Source: Pyrenopolyporus hunteri (taxonomy: Eukaryota; Ascomycota; Sordariomycetes; Xylariales; Hypoxylaceae). From it: DNA of 64,000 nt. The notes below the pieces were generated by a model that saw only the letters and a program-made list of their open reading frames with translations, made no database searches and was not told the origin of the DNA. Each line of letters starts with the position of its first letter. The stretch's first letter is position 1. Positions 1-10,580 of the stretch are shown in pieces. Made by a program: the position numbers and the translations under genes. The stretch lies in assembly GCA_902806595.1 (NCBI GenBank), contig CADCXC010000035.1:930001-994000 (forward strand), given 5' to 3'.

Positions 1-1553
1 AGTGAGGCCCGTTCGCCCTCCGTCGGCTATACCTGCTCCACTTTCGACGAATGCAGTAACAGGTGGACTTCCCAAGAGGGACCCGATAGAGATAGCAATA
101 GCGTCAACCATGTATGCGATGGTCGAGCCCTCGAAATCCTCGGTCACAGGATCAATAACATTGGCAAAGCGTGCCATCGAGTACTATATTTAGCACGTAG
201 AGTCAGTATTCGGCGTTTATAGAAGATCCCGAGAGCAATAAGGTATGGCGAAGTCTATCCCTAGAGATAGAGAGCTGTGGACTGTACTTACCAGAGTACC
301 CGTACAGTCGAGAATATCCACATAGAGGAATGTGATAAACGCCAAACCAAACTGGCCCCCGTATTCCGATATGTCCCACCGTTGAACGGTAAGTGTCTTG
401 GTGATCTGGTGAAAGTCGACTACCTGTTTGAAGAAGTTGAAAGCGTCGTCGCCCACGGCCGTATACGGAAAGTAAGTGACCGAAGTTCCCCTGGGCCAAG
501 AAATGATGCTGACAAGAAGAATCCCAGCTATTATAGCACCTTTCACACGGTACATCATCAACAGAACGGTTAGCACCCCGCCGCAGAAGATACCAATCCA
601 CATTCTAGGGTTGCGCATCTTGGCGCCATCGGGGCAGAGTCCGGTACTAGCATCTACGGCACCAGACGGGCAGCCGGCCAGCTCAAGGGGCGTCGACTGG
701 GCGCCAGTCAAAAGACCGATGCCTTCGCTGTACGTCAGCCCGATCAAGGTTAGAAAAAGACCAATTCCCACACTTGTAGCGAGCTTAATGGATCGCGGGA
801 TAGCCCTCGCGAGCCATTGACGGAGGCCGAAGAGAGCGAGAGCAAAGAAGACCCATCCTTCCACAAATATGGCCGTAAGAGCTACAGAGTAGGGCACAGC
901 GCCTGTACCATGACGCCCAACCACAGTGTAGGCAAAGTATGCATTTAAACCCATGCCGGGAGCCAAGGAGACGGGGCTATAAAGGAGAGTCCATCAGCCG
1001 AGTTCTAAAATGCATAGAAGCGCAAATAACAAAGTCGGGGTAGGAGCTGATTCGAAGACACTCACAGATTTGCAAACAAACCCATGGAGAACGATGCCAA
1101 TGCAGAGATAGCAGCCGTTGCCGTGACAAGGTCACGCTTGACTTCAGCCGCACACAACAAGTACTCTTCGTTGAGGTTGCAGACGGGATCGTCCGGGCCG
1201 CCGTCGCAGACGCAAGTACCTTTTAGCGGTCGTCAGGTCTCCAGACTCAAAAGATAACAGACTAAAATAAAGAATCATACCACCAGTATCAGCCACGATG
1301 CTAGAGTTGACAGCAAGAATGTAAGCCATGGCGAAAAAGGCGGCGATTCCAGCGCGTAGCTCGGTGAAGAAGTAAGATCCCTTCCGTTCCTTTGGCTATC
1401 ATCCAGTTAAACCGGCTCATTAGCACCAGTTCCACGCCGGAACCCCGATACACGTGTGTCTTGGAAACTTACGTGACCAGACCCTTCGAGCTGGAACCAT
1501 CTCCCAACCGAGCTTTTGGCAACTTTAGTATTGATATTGTGAACCCACCCCAT
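1..1553 (-). CDS. azgA: AzgA-family purine permease (hypoxanthine/adenine/guanine:H+ symporter), C-terminus outside window
   Basis: This is a plasma-membrane purine symporter of the AzgA-like NCS2 relatives. I joined five exons on the minus strand: 1473-1553, 1281-1395, 1066-1219, 292-976 and 1-183 (open). The introns (77, 61, 89 and 108 nt) have GT...AG ends, and the frame is kept across every junction, giving 406 residues of a family that is normally about 570-590. Family landmarks seen are the start MGWVHNINTKVA, VGRWFQLEGSGH|PKERKGSYFFTE (split by intron 1), AYILAVNSSIVADTGG, FSMGLFANL|PVSLAPGMGLNAYF, RSIKLATSVGIGLFLTLIG, and MARFANVIDPVTEDFEGST followed by VTAFVESGAGIADGGRTGLT. Several hydrophobic membrane segments are present. 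No internal stop or frameshift is seen, so the gene looks intact. It is divergent from the Yae1 gene, and HGATAR sites in the shared upstream region suggest nitrogen control. The family call is strong; substrate preference is inferred from the family. Confidence 0.93.
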
Positions 1554-2797
1554 ATTGACTAGAAGTCACGGGGTCAATGAGCCTTATCCGCTCCGGGCTT
1601 CACCTATATATCCCGTGACCTATTTGGTGTAAGCGCGGCGGAAGGCAGCCGATCCTCCCGCGGTTCTACTGATTTTGTTGTCTGATAACCTTGTACCTAA
1701 ATGGGGTTTACGCGAAGGACCGCCGGGCAGAACGCCGAATAAACGGCAGGTAAATAAAACAGTAACTTGAGCACGCGAGCAGCGTACGCGAATGAGAGGG
1801 GAGGTCTAAAACCATATGTTACAGGAGCGTCCGGGTAGAAGGGAAAGAAAAGGGATTTTTTTTTTATAAAAAAAATAAAAAAAAAAAGATAAAAGAGATA
1901 TCCCATTCTCGAAATGTCAACTCCTGCTAGCATTGGCTAGAAATAACTGAAGGCAAATCAAATGAGATAATACAGATCTTATCATATTGTTCTGGGGCTT
2001 CGAGCATGGGGGCAAGAGATAACTTATATCGCTAACTGTTCTGATACGAAGCTAGCCTCTAGGAGCCTGCCGGGTTGCTCACAGCCTGCCCTTAAAGGCT
2101 AGGAGGCTTCATTCTTAAAAATTTTTCAAGCTAGCGAGTTTTGTTAGTTTAGCGGATCAAACAACCAGTAATCCTCCGGCCTATACGTAAAGGCGACGAA
2201 GGGTAATGTCAGGATATCCAAGCGGGCAGTATGATCTCAAAGCGCGCAGTGGCAAAGTGGGCGGGAATGCCGAAAATGGCAGCTAGTAAACCAGCTTAAC
2301 TTGTCACCACTATATGCATAAAAAATATAAAACTAAATGATGCCTTTAGATTAACTCTCTTACATATAAAAATACTGTAAATACATAAGGTACCTGGGTA
2401 AGTACGGTACTCGATGGGTTTGAGATAGGTAGTCTACGCACCCACCTAACTAATAATATGAGCCCTAATTACATATATGCCTATCAAAGTTAATGATAGG
2501 TAAACATTCGTGACGCGCGGGACTAAGATTAGGTCCTACATAGGTACCTAGGTATGTACACGAGTACAAATATTATGTGTAAGGATTCTGCTCTGAGGTG
2601 GAGAAATTATGTAATCACCTACCTTGGTAGCTATGTATCTACTAAAAAGTATCAGTTTGATGAAGAGTTTATCTTCGTCTCTTCTTCTTCTTCTTCTCCT
2701 CTTCCCTTTTGAATGATAGGTTAGGCCCATCTGACGGTTCGTTTCTCCGCATAAGGACACCAAGCAGAAAGACGGGCGATGGGCTGTGTACCTCGCA
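1554..2797. promoter_or_regulatory. Divergent intergenic region between azgA and yae1, with clustered GATA-factor sites
   Basis: This 1.24 kb stretch holds no convincing gene. The half nearer azgA has five HGATAR motifs (sites bound by AreA-type GATA factors in nitrogen regulation): 1683-1688, 1887-1892, 1965-1970, 1979-1984 (reverse) and 2017-2022. A homopolymeric A/T tract lies at about 1857-1887. The middle (about 2390-2560) is rich in TAGGTA/TACCTA words, including the self-complementary TAGGTACCTA at 2541-2550. Purine permease genes are known AreA targets in Aspergillus; function here is inferred from motif density only. Confidence 0.5.
2673..2710 (+). promoter_or_regulatory. Polypyrimidine (CTT)n tract upstream of yae1
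   Basis: An almost pure C/T run containing about five CTT repeats lies 88-125 bp before the Yae1 start codon. Such tracts are common in core promoters of filamentous fungi near transcription starts. It could equally be a simple microsatellite. Confidence 0.45.
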
Positions 2798-3391
2798 ATG
2801 CATCTACCGCCGCCAGAACCTGAAGAGAACGAGTTATATATGCAAACAAGACGCGCCTATGCGCTAGCTCATCCTGATCCATTTGCTGACATGACCGGGT
2901 CGAATGTTCAACAATCGGTAGAAGTGGCGGTATCTCATAGCCAGTCGCAGGTCAGTGATACACTCTCGCTAGATACGAGGAGACTTCAAGCTCAGCATAC
3001 GACGGAGGGTTACCGCGATGGCATCACAGCTGGTAAGGCTGAAAGCATCCAGCCGGGGTTTGACGAAGGGTTCCGGGTGGGTGCGGAGATCGGATTGAAG
3101 GTTGGTCAATTGCTGGGGCTCTTGGAGGGGTTGGCTGCGGCCTTGGGAGAAAACGGGTCGGGCGGTTCGGCGCATATTGGCCAGCTTCTATCGGAGGCAA
3201 CAGAGGAGCTGGGCATCCAGTCCATATTTGCAGAGAAGTACTGGGAGTCGGATGGGAGTTGCAGATACACCGTCAGAGGATCTAGCTCTGACAGCGGAGT
3301 TATGCTGAAGGATATCGCAAGCGAACACCCAATAATCAGGAAGTGGGACGAGCTTATCAACCGGCAGGTCCAGAGGTGGAAAATACGCTAA
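2798..3391 (+). CDS. yae1: Yae1-like protein (deca-GX3 motif adaptor for Rli1 Fe-S maturation)
   Basis: This is a 197-residue protein in one exon. Yae1 pairs with Lto1 in the cytosol and nucleus and bridges the ribosome-recycling ABC protein Rli1/ABCE1 to the cytosolic iron-sulfur assembly targeting complex. The hallmark is a run of glycines spaced every four residues at about positions 71, 75, 79, 87, 91, 95, 99, 103, 107 and 111 (GYRDGITAGKAE, then GFDEGFRVGAEIGLKVGQ); one expected glycine at 83 is serine. Upstream is an acidic, low-complexity N-terminus (HPDPFADM), and the end has the fungal pattern HPIIRKWDELI...QRW. An in-frame TGA at 2732 bounds the frame and 2798 is the first in-frame ATG; the extra codons from 2786 begin with GTG and are not expected to be used. 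Length and motif spacing fit the family, and the gene looks intact. Confidence 0.88.
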   Translation: MHLPPPEPEENELYMQTRRAYALAHPDPFADMTGSNVQQSVEVAVSHSQSQVSDTLSLDTRRLQAQHTTEGYRDGITAGKAESIQPGFDEGFRVGAEIGLKVGQLLGLLEGLAAALGENGSGGSAHIGQLLSEATEELGIQSIFAEKYWESDGSCRYTVRGSSSDSGVMLKDIASEHPIIRKWDELINRQVQRWKIR

Positions 3392-4437
3392 ATCGCTATC
3401 GCATATCACCCGCAACATGTACTTATGCTCGACCTCCTTAAGGGGACCGTCGTTGGATGGAATGCGGCCAGTTACAGTATGACACGGGAAGGATCTCGCT
3501 TGGGCATGGCAGAGTCCGAGTGATAGGTACCCGACAACCACGATAAGTACCCGGCGGAATGGGATGGGACGGTCCTCCGAAAGGGGGACGCTCTCCCATG
3601 AAACGCCTTTCCTCCTCAAGGCTCGATCAAGGGTATTCCTGGAGAATGCCTATTTGTCCATCCTCCGTTAACGTCAACGGATCCGCCTAGCAATTCCACC
3701 CAAAACCCACGACATTCATTACATAGCATATCACAATTGACTGGTGTATGTCGTTCCTATATCGCCAATCTGCAGATCTTCTCCAGCCCGGACAGCCACC
3801 CCCTCCGGAGGTAAGCAGCCAAGCGGCCTCGGGTCCAGTCGCATAAACCTGTTGAACGCATTTCTACGTACTTCACCGCGCGAGCCTGTCAATAGAGACA
3901 GCCGTGCGCCCAATAGTGCCCCCGGGGGGGAGAGCCCCCTCACCGCCGGAGTGGACTTGCGTGTCACCCCTCGTACGCTATAACCATGTAACCCCTGATA
4001 TCCACTCCCAGCTTTCGGTCGGTACCGGCAAACGGCCTCGCTCCAAGTCTCTCAAAAGTGAATGAGACCCCACAGATGTTCGGTCTGTTCTGCTTGATTG
4101 GGTGAATTCGAAAAGGAGCGGCAAGGATACTATGCATAGGACCCGGGCACCATGTCAGCCAGAACCAGGCTTCTTAATAGTGCATGTCCCATTCTAGTTA
4201 ACGAACCCGCTTCAAGATGCAGCCAACTCATTTCCCCGCTGTCCCGCGTGGCGCGGGATCACCCGCTCCCATATCCGCCTTCATTATTCTATTTAGTTGA
4301 TTAATGTCCGTCTTCCCTGGCCAGCACTTGGTTCTAACTTCTACGAGTCCCTTTCTTCCTAACGTACGGCGCTGCGGGTTTCAGTGTTAGGATATTACCC
4401 TTCCCCCCTTCACCTCAAGTACGTAGATACGAGATCA
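3392..4437. other. Intergenic region between yae1 and the methyltransferase gene
   Basis: About 1 kb of GC-balanced DNA. Open frames on both strands (for example 3731-3983) have no recognisable motif, start context or intron structure and look like chance. A C/G-rich patch with a short hairpin (CCCCCGGGGGGG) lies at about 3920-3935. The last ~300 bp presumably contains the promoter of the methyltransferase gene. No tRNA is seen. Confidence 0.5.
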
Positions 4438-5932
4438 ATGGCGGATACGACCGAGAAGTCGGCCGAGAAAGCTCCTTCGCCGAAAGCCACCGCGACGACC
4501 GCGGCGACTGCGGCAACTGCGGCGACCGCTGCTACGACAGCAACGTCGCCCCAGAGTCCCTCTCCCCAAAGTCCCGCGAAGAGCGATACCCCCGCCCCGG
4601 GAGTATTTGCTCCCGACCCGAACATTCAACCGGTGAGGCGTCTTTCCCTACCCGGACTCTTGCATGCGATATGCTAAAAATTATTCCCCAGGCTGAAAAT
4701 CTAGACGACGACCAAGATGATAACGCCGATGCCAATTCAGCCGTCGGTAGCTCAATGTATAACTTAGACGCACCCTAATTTGAGTTCGATGCTGATTGTG
4801 CAATTGGTAAAAGAGATTCTTCGACCGGCTCGTTGACAGAGAGCATCTACGCCTACCGTGTGCTCCATGGTAGGACGTTCAATGCGCCCAAGACGGCAGA
4901 ATACTGGGCTCCGAATGATGATCAGCAAAATGAGGGCCTAGATCTATTGCATAACTGCCTTCTGATGATCATGGATGATCGACTCTTTCTCGCACCCATC
5001 GCCGAAAATCCGCAGAAGGTACTAGACGTTGGTACAGGGACCGGGATATGGGTGATGTGAGTATCTTGCAAGGTGCTTCCCGAGCAACGTGGAAGTCTGG
5101 TCGCTAAAACAGACGACTTTCAGCGATTTCGCGGATGCGTACCCGACCGCGGAAGTGATAGGAACCGATCTCAGTCCCATACAGCCAGCGTGGATGCCAC
5201 CAAATGTCAAGTTTGAGATCGATGACTGTCTCCTCGACTGGACCTGGCCAGAAAACCATTTCGATTTTATCCACATGAGGTTGCTCTACGGTAGATGTCA
5301 CTTCATCCGATACATAACCTACCATGTGAACGAGGCATTTAACTAATAACCTCTCTCTAAAACAGGCAGCATTCCCGACTGGGATACACTATACCGCAAG
5401 GCCTTCAAGCATGTAAAGCCCGGTGGATGGTTTCAAGACCTTGAGGTAGACGTGCGCATCCAGTCCGATCATGTCACCATTCCGGAAGATCACATGTTCA
5501 ACGTCTGGGCTAATGCCTTCTATGATTCTGGTGATAAATTGGGGCGGACCTTTGCAATCGCGAATGGGCACACGATGCGAGATAAAATGACAGCTGCTGG
5601 CTTTGTCGACGTCACCGAGGTCAAGTTCAAGGTGCCCACCCACGGCTGGCCGCGCGACCCAAAGCTACAGCAGGCAGGCCTATTGATGTATGCAACGTTA
5701 GAACAGAGCCTAGAAGGTCTCTGCATCTACGTATTTACGAAGGCCTTTGGATGGTCGGCCGAAGAGATACTTCTATTCGCAGCGAAGTACCGGGCCGAGA
5801 TTAAGAAAAAGAGCTTATGCGGGTGGCTTTTGATGTAAGTGGTTTAACTCGTTTTTTTTTTTTTTTTCAAAAAAAGTAAAAAATTAACGTTATTTTAGAA
5901 CCGTAGTATACGGGCGAAAACCGGTTAATTAA
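4438..5932 (+). CDS. LaeA-like SAM-dependent methyltransferase, interrupted by one in-frame stop (possible pseudogene)
   Basis: A class I SAM-dependent methyltransferase of the large fungal LaeA-like group; LaeA itself is a nuclear regulator of secondary metabolism, but most paralogues have no known substrate. Exons are 4438-4632, 4692-5056, 5124-5290, 5366-5834 and 5899-5932; introns are 59, 67, 75 and 64 nt. The exons total 1230 nt, 410 in-frame codons including the terminator. Features in order: a low-complexity Ala/Thr/Pro N-terminus (residues 1-65); an acidic linker; SSTGSLTESIYAYR with HGRTF; motif I VLDVGTGTGIW at about 175; then IDFADAYPTAEVIGTDLSP; DFIHMRLLYG; KPGGWFQDLE; and the terminal VVYGRKP typical of the family, which appears only after the last intron is removed. 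Codon 94 is TAA (4776-4778). Reading fits the family on both sides of it, so I regard it as a genuine lesion, or possibly an assembly error. Confidence 0.82.
4776..4778 (+). other. In-frame TAA in exon 2 of the LaeA-like gene
   Basis: TAA follows ...NLDAP and precedes FEFDADCAIGK. A single C-to-T change from CAA, in CpA context, would create it, which matches the RIP preference. A 93-nt GT-AG intron (4747-4839) would keep the frame and skip it, but that would delete the conserved SSTGSLTE segment, so I do not favour it. Confidence 0.7.
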
Positions 5933-6343
5933 TTTAAATAAAAATAAAATTTACGTTTATTTTTATTTTATTTTATAATTATATAATTTAATTATATTTT
6001 TTAATATATTTTTATAATAATTTTTAATTTTTATAAAAAATAATTTTTATTAATTTTTATAATTAAATTTAATTTATATTATTAATATAAAAAAATAATT
6101 TTATTTTATTTTATTAATAATTTAAATATAAAAATTTAATAAATTAAATAATTTTTAAATTTAAATATTTTTATAATTATTATATTTTTAATTTTAATAA
6201 TAATTTTAATAAATAATTTTATAATAATTAAAAATAATATTATTAAATTAATAATTTTTAAAAAATATTTAAATTAAAATATAAATTAAATATAAAAATA
6301 AAATTAATTTATAAAAATATAAAAAATTAATAATTTAAATAAA
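5933..6343. other. A+T-rich edge between the methyltransferase gene and LTR copy A
   Basis: About 410 bp of nearly pure A/T with only two or three CpG sites near its start and no match noticed elsewhere in the window. An AT microsatellite begins at the end of this stretch and runs into the LTR. Confidence 0.5.
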
Positions 6344-6556
6344 TATTAATAAATATATATATATATATAATAAAATAATAAAATAATAATAAATTTAAAC
6401 GTAATATAATAAAATTAATATTATATAATTATTTAAAAAAAATTATTTAATAAAAAAATCGTAAAAAAAGTTTTTTTTATATAAATAAATATATATAAAT
6501 ATTTTTTTTAAAATATATATTACGAAATAATACGTATATAAATTAATTAATTATTA
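6344..6556. repeat. Left LTR of family 1 copy A
   Basis: It aligns over its full length with 34969-35182 and 40957-41172, sharing the block TTATATAATTATTTAAAAAA, the region before ATATAAA and the end AATTAATTATTA. It is more degraded than the copy B LTRs and carries an (AT)n run at about 6352-6370 where copy B has ACGTACGTAAG. Confidence 0.78.
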
Positions 6557-7159
6557 TTTATTTTTTTTCGTAATTAATTAATTACGAATTATTAATTAAA
6601 TTTTTTATTTTATTTATTTTTTTAATTTTAAATTAATTTAATTTTTTTTATTAAATTTTATATAATTTTATTAAAAAACGTTTTTATTATTATATTTATA
6701 AAATTATATAATTTATATATTTATTAAATATTATTAATTTTTCGATTTTTATAAAATTATTTTAAAATTATAAAATTAATTATTAATTTTTTTCGTTAAT
6801 ATTTTTTATTTATATTAAATATTAATATAACGATAAAAAATCGATATATAAAATAAAAAAACGTTAAAAAATAATAAACGTTTAAAAATAATATTAATTA
6901 TTTCGTACGAAGTATTTAATAATAAATTTTTTAAAAAAATTATTATATATAATTAAAGAAATAATTACGAATTTCGATAAAGTAATTAATAAATAATTAA
7001 TAAGTTTATCGCGAATTATAATTAATTAAATTTAATTTAAATTAACCGTACGCGGTTTAACGCGTTTTAACGAATTTTATAAAATAACGGCTTTTTTATT
7101 AAGTGTATTTTTTTACGAACCCATTTATTTAAAAATTAAAGTTATTATATAATTCCACT

Positions 7160-7310
7160 TTTTTTTTTAACGATTATTTTAATTTTATTATTAATTTTAT
7201 TATTAATTTTACTGTTAATTTTATTATTAATTTTACTGTTAATTTTATTATTAATTTTATTATTAATTTTATTATTAATTTTACTATTAATTTTATTATT
7301 AATTAAACTA
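7160..7310. repeat. 12-bp minisatellite in R1 copy 1
   Basis: About 12 tandem units of TTTTATTATTAA with TTTTACTGTTAA variants. It is the RIP-converted counterpart of the CAGTAGAATTGG array at 51.05-51.15 kb, read on the other strand. The ACTG variants are remnants of the unmutated unit. Confidence 0.8.
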
Positions 7311-7975
7311 CGATTTTAATACGATTTCTATATATTTACGATTTATTCGATACTTTACGATTTATACGATTTTTATACCTTACGATTTATACGATTTTTA
7401 TATATTTACGATTTATATATTTACGATTTATATATTTACGATTTATATACTTACGATTTATATATTTACGATTTATATACTTACGATTTATATACTTACG
7501 ATTTATACGATTTTTATACCCTATAATTTATATAATTTTCATATATTTACGATTTATACCTTATAATTTATATTTTACGATTTATATTTTACGATTTATA
7601 CTTTACGATTTATACTTTACGATTTATACCTTACGATTTATACTTTACGATTTATTCGATTTTTATATATTTATAATTTATATAATTTTCATACCTTATA
7701 ATTTATTCGATTTTTATACCATACGATTTATATAATTTCTATACCTTACGATTTATACCTTACGATTCATTCGATTTTTATATATTTATAATTTATATAA
7801 TTCTCATACTTTACGATTTATACGATTTTTATAAACCTACGATCCATATAATTTCTATATTATACGATTTATATAATTCCTATATTATACGATTTATATA
7901 ATTCCCATATTATACGATTTATATGATTTTTATATACCTACGATTTATACGATTTTTATACCTTAAAATTCATTT
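7310..7975. repeat. R1 main minisatellite, copy 1
   Basis: Tandem short units of the form TACGATTTATACGATTTTTA with alternating TATA, CCTTA and TTTTA spacers. Unit length is irregular (about 13-27 bp). It aligns with the G-rich array at 50.33-51.02 kb read on the opposite strand. Confidence 0.78.
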
Positions 7976-8060
7976 ATACGTATAAATATAAACACTTCGT
8001 ACGAAATATTATTTTTTTTATTTCCCTTAAAAGTAAATAATTATATATACCCCCCGAACG

Positions 8061-8226
8061 AAATTTTTCCGGGTTTTTTTTATTTTTTTTTAAAAATTAT
8101 ATTTCGAGGTTTTTTTTATATTTTTTTTATTCCCCGTAGTTTACGTAAAGCCGTAATAAAAAAATATATAAAAAAAAATATCGAAATATAATTTTTAAAA
8201 AAAAATAAAAAAAACCCGGAAAAATT
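8061..8226. repeat. R1 terminal hairpin, copy 1
   Basis: A near-perfect inverted repeat with arms of ~65-70 bp running from AATTTTTCCGGG to CCCGGAAAAATT around a short centre containing CCCCGTAGTTTACG. It is present in the same form at 20481-20647 and 50056-50222. Confidence 0.85.
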
Positions 8227-10395
8227 TTATAATAAATAATATAATCGACGTTAAAATTTTAAATTATTTTATAAATTTTATTAATAAATATATTATAAAT
8301 AATTCGTTTATATTTAATAAATAATTAATAAATAATATTATTAATAATTTATATTTTATTATTTTAATCGATAAAATTTTTATTATTTAAAATAATAACG
8401 TATTCGATTTACGAATTTAAATTTTTATTATTTAAAATAATAACGTATTCGATTTACGAATTTAAATTTTTATTATTTACGAAAAATTTATTAATAAAAA
8501 TATAAAAACGTAAATTTTAAAATTTTAATTTAATATAACGAAATTTACGTATTTAATTATTTATTTATTATTTAATTTTAATATTAAAATTTTTTATTTT
8601 TTTAAATTCGAATTTAAAATATTAAATTATTATAAAATAATCGAAAATTATTTCGAATTAATATATCGAAATAATATACGTATTATAAATTTATTATTTT
8701 ATAAATTTTTTAATTATATTAAAATTTTTAATATTTAATAATTTAATTTTTTTAATTTAATTTTTTTAAATAATCGTTATATTAAAATTTTTATCGTAAA
8801 TCGTAATATATAAATTATTAAAGTTTTTAATTTCGAAATTTATAATTTTTTAAAAATATATTTTAATTTTAATTTTATTAAAAATTTTATTTTTAATAAT
8901 AAAAAAATTCGTAATATTAACGTTAAAAATATTATTTATTTAAAAATTAATAAATTTAAATTTATTTAAATTTATTATAAATAAATAAAAATCGAAAATT
9001 AATAATTTTATTCGTATTTTTTATTAATAATAACGTAAATAAATTTTAAATTAATATATATTAAATTTCGTAAAATTATATAAAAATTTAATAATTCGTA
9101 ATAATATTTTTTTAAAATATTTAATTTTAAATTCGATTAATAAATATATAAAAATAATTTTTTATATTAATATTTTAAATTAAATATAAATTATTATAAT
9201 ATTTTAAATTATAATTTTTATTTTTTTACGACGTAATATAAACGTTAAAATTAATATAATATATTAATTAATTTTTTAAATAATAAATATATATATTATA
9301 ATATATTTTTTATCGAAATTATTATAATTTTAAATTATTAAATGAAATTTTTTATATAATGCGACGATATTTTTACTTTTAAATTTATAAATTATTTATA
9401 ATTTAAAAATTATAACGTTTTAATATATAATTATATCGTAAACTTTTAAACGTAATATATTTTTTTTAAATAAAACGTTAAATTTTTTTATATTTAATAT
9501 TTCGTAAAGTTTTTTTTATATAATAATTTTTTTATTCGTTTAAAATTTAATAACGAAAATAAATTTTTTTTTATTTTTTATTAATAATATATAATTTTAT
9601 AATATAAAAAAAATCGTTAATATATATAAAAATTTTTTTCGAAATAATTTAATAATTATTAAAGTTAAAAATTAACGTAAATAATTCGATTTTAAATTTT
9701 TTAATTAATATAAAAATTTTTTTAATTAAATATACGATTTAATATAAAATTTTTTAAACGTAAACGTTTCGTTTAAAATATTAAAAATAATAATAACGTT
9801 TTTATTAAAAATCGTAATAATTTTATAAAAAAATTTTTTTTATAAATAAATATTTTATTATTAATTATAAATAATATAAAAAAATCTTTTATATATTAAA
9901 ATTATTACGTATATTTAAAATATTTTTTATAAAACGTTATATTTTAATTTTTTTAATTTTTATTATCGTTTTTTAAATAATTTATATTTTTTAAATTTAT
10001 ATAAAAATAAAAAGTAAATTTATATTAATTTTAAAATAAACGTCGAAAATAAAAAACGTAAATATTAAATTATTAAAATTAATAATATCGTTAATTATTT
10101 TAATAATTATTTATAATTAAAATATACGAAAATTTAAATTTTAAAATTTATTTATAATAATTTCGTAAATTTTATAAATAAAGTTATAATATTTTTTAAT
10201 TTTATTAATAAATTAATATATTTCGATAAATATTTAATAATAAATAATTTTAATAATATAAATTTTATTTTTAAATTTAATATTATTAAAATTCGTATCG
10301 ATATTATATATAATAATATTCGAAGATTTAAAATAAATATCGATTTAATATTATTTTAATATATTTTATATTTTTTTAATAAAATTAATTTTTAT

Positions 10396-10580
10396 ATATT
10401 ACGGTTCGGTGCGGTGAATTTAACTTTATTAAGTAACCGACATCGAGCCTTCGATCGGATGCGCCGCCGAAGCTTAAATATAAAACCGCGGTTTTTCGAA
10501 TTGCGATTTAATTTTCTTTTTTTTTTATAATATTAACGAGATTTTATTTTTAATTTTTAATATTTCGCGTTATATTATTA
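10396..10580 (+). mobile_element. ~180 bp short interspersed element, copy 1
   Basis: A CpG-rich block (CGGTTCGGTGCGGTGAATTT ... CCGCGGTTTTTCGAATTGCG ... ATTTCGCGTTATATTA) interrupts copy A at a position where copy B reads straight through (near 37670). It retains more C/G than its surroundings. Related copies are at 45468-45655 (same strand) and 19290-19430 (opposite strand, truncated). It could be a SINE, a MITE or a solo LTR; I saw no convincing pol III boxes. Confidence 0.65.

Larger units (their letters stand above)
6901..8228 (-). mobile_element. Repeat element R1, copy 1 (nested in LTR copy A, inverted)
   Basis: Copy B lacks this segment: its ATTAATTATATAATAAA is split here between ATTAATTA and TATAATAAA. 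Read on the minus strand it has (1) a terminal hairpin, 8061-8226; (2) a unique ~90 bp; (3) a minisatellite of CGTA/ATCG-containing units, about 7310-7975; (4) a 12-bp minisatellite, 7160-7310; (5) a unique 3' section ending at CGTACGAA. The order matches the copies at 20.5 and 50.1 kb. No coding potential is seen. The class is unknown. Confidence 0.75.

Noticed and set aside
217..966. Single 249-codon protein starting MAPGMGLNAY
   Set aside because: That methionine is internal to AzgA. The frame is exon 4, and its last codons run into intron 4.
2041..2120. Possible tRNA or small RNA in the GC-richer stretch after the azgA promoter
   Set aside because: There is a partial inverted repeat (GCCTCTAGGAGCC ... 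GGCTAGGAGGC), but no cloverleaf, no TTCRANNC box and no acceptor pairing.
3188..3619. 143-codon open frame antisense to yae1
   Set aside because: It overlaps a well-supported gene, has no recognisable domain and no intron logic.
4747..4839. 93-nt GT-AG intron that would remove the stop in the LaeA-like gene
   Set aside because: It keeps the frame and has a good acceptor, but would delete the conserved SSTGSLTE segment, so it is unlikely to be ancestral. RNA data could overturn this.
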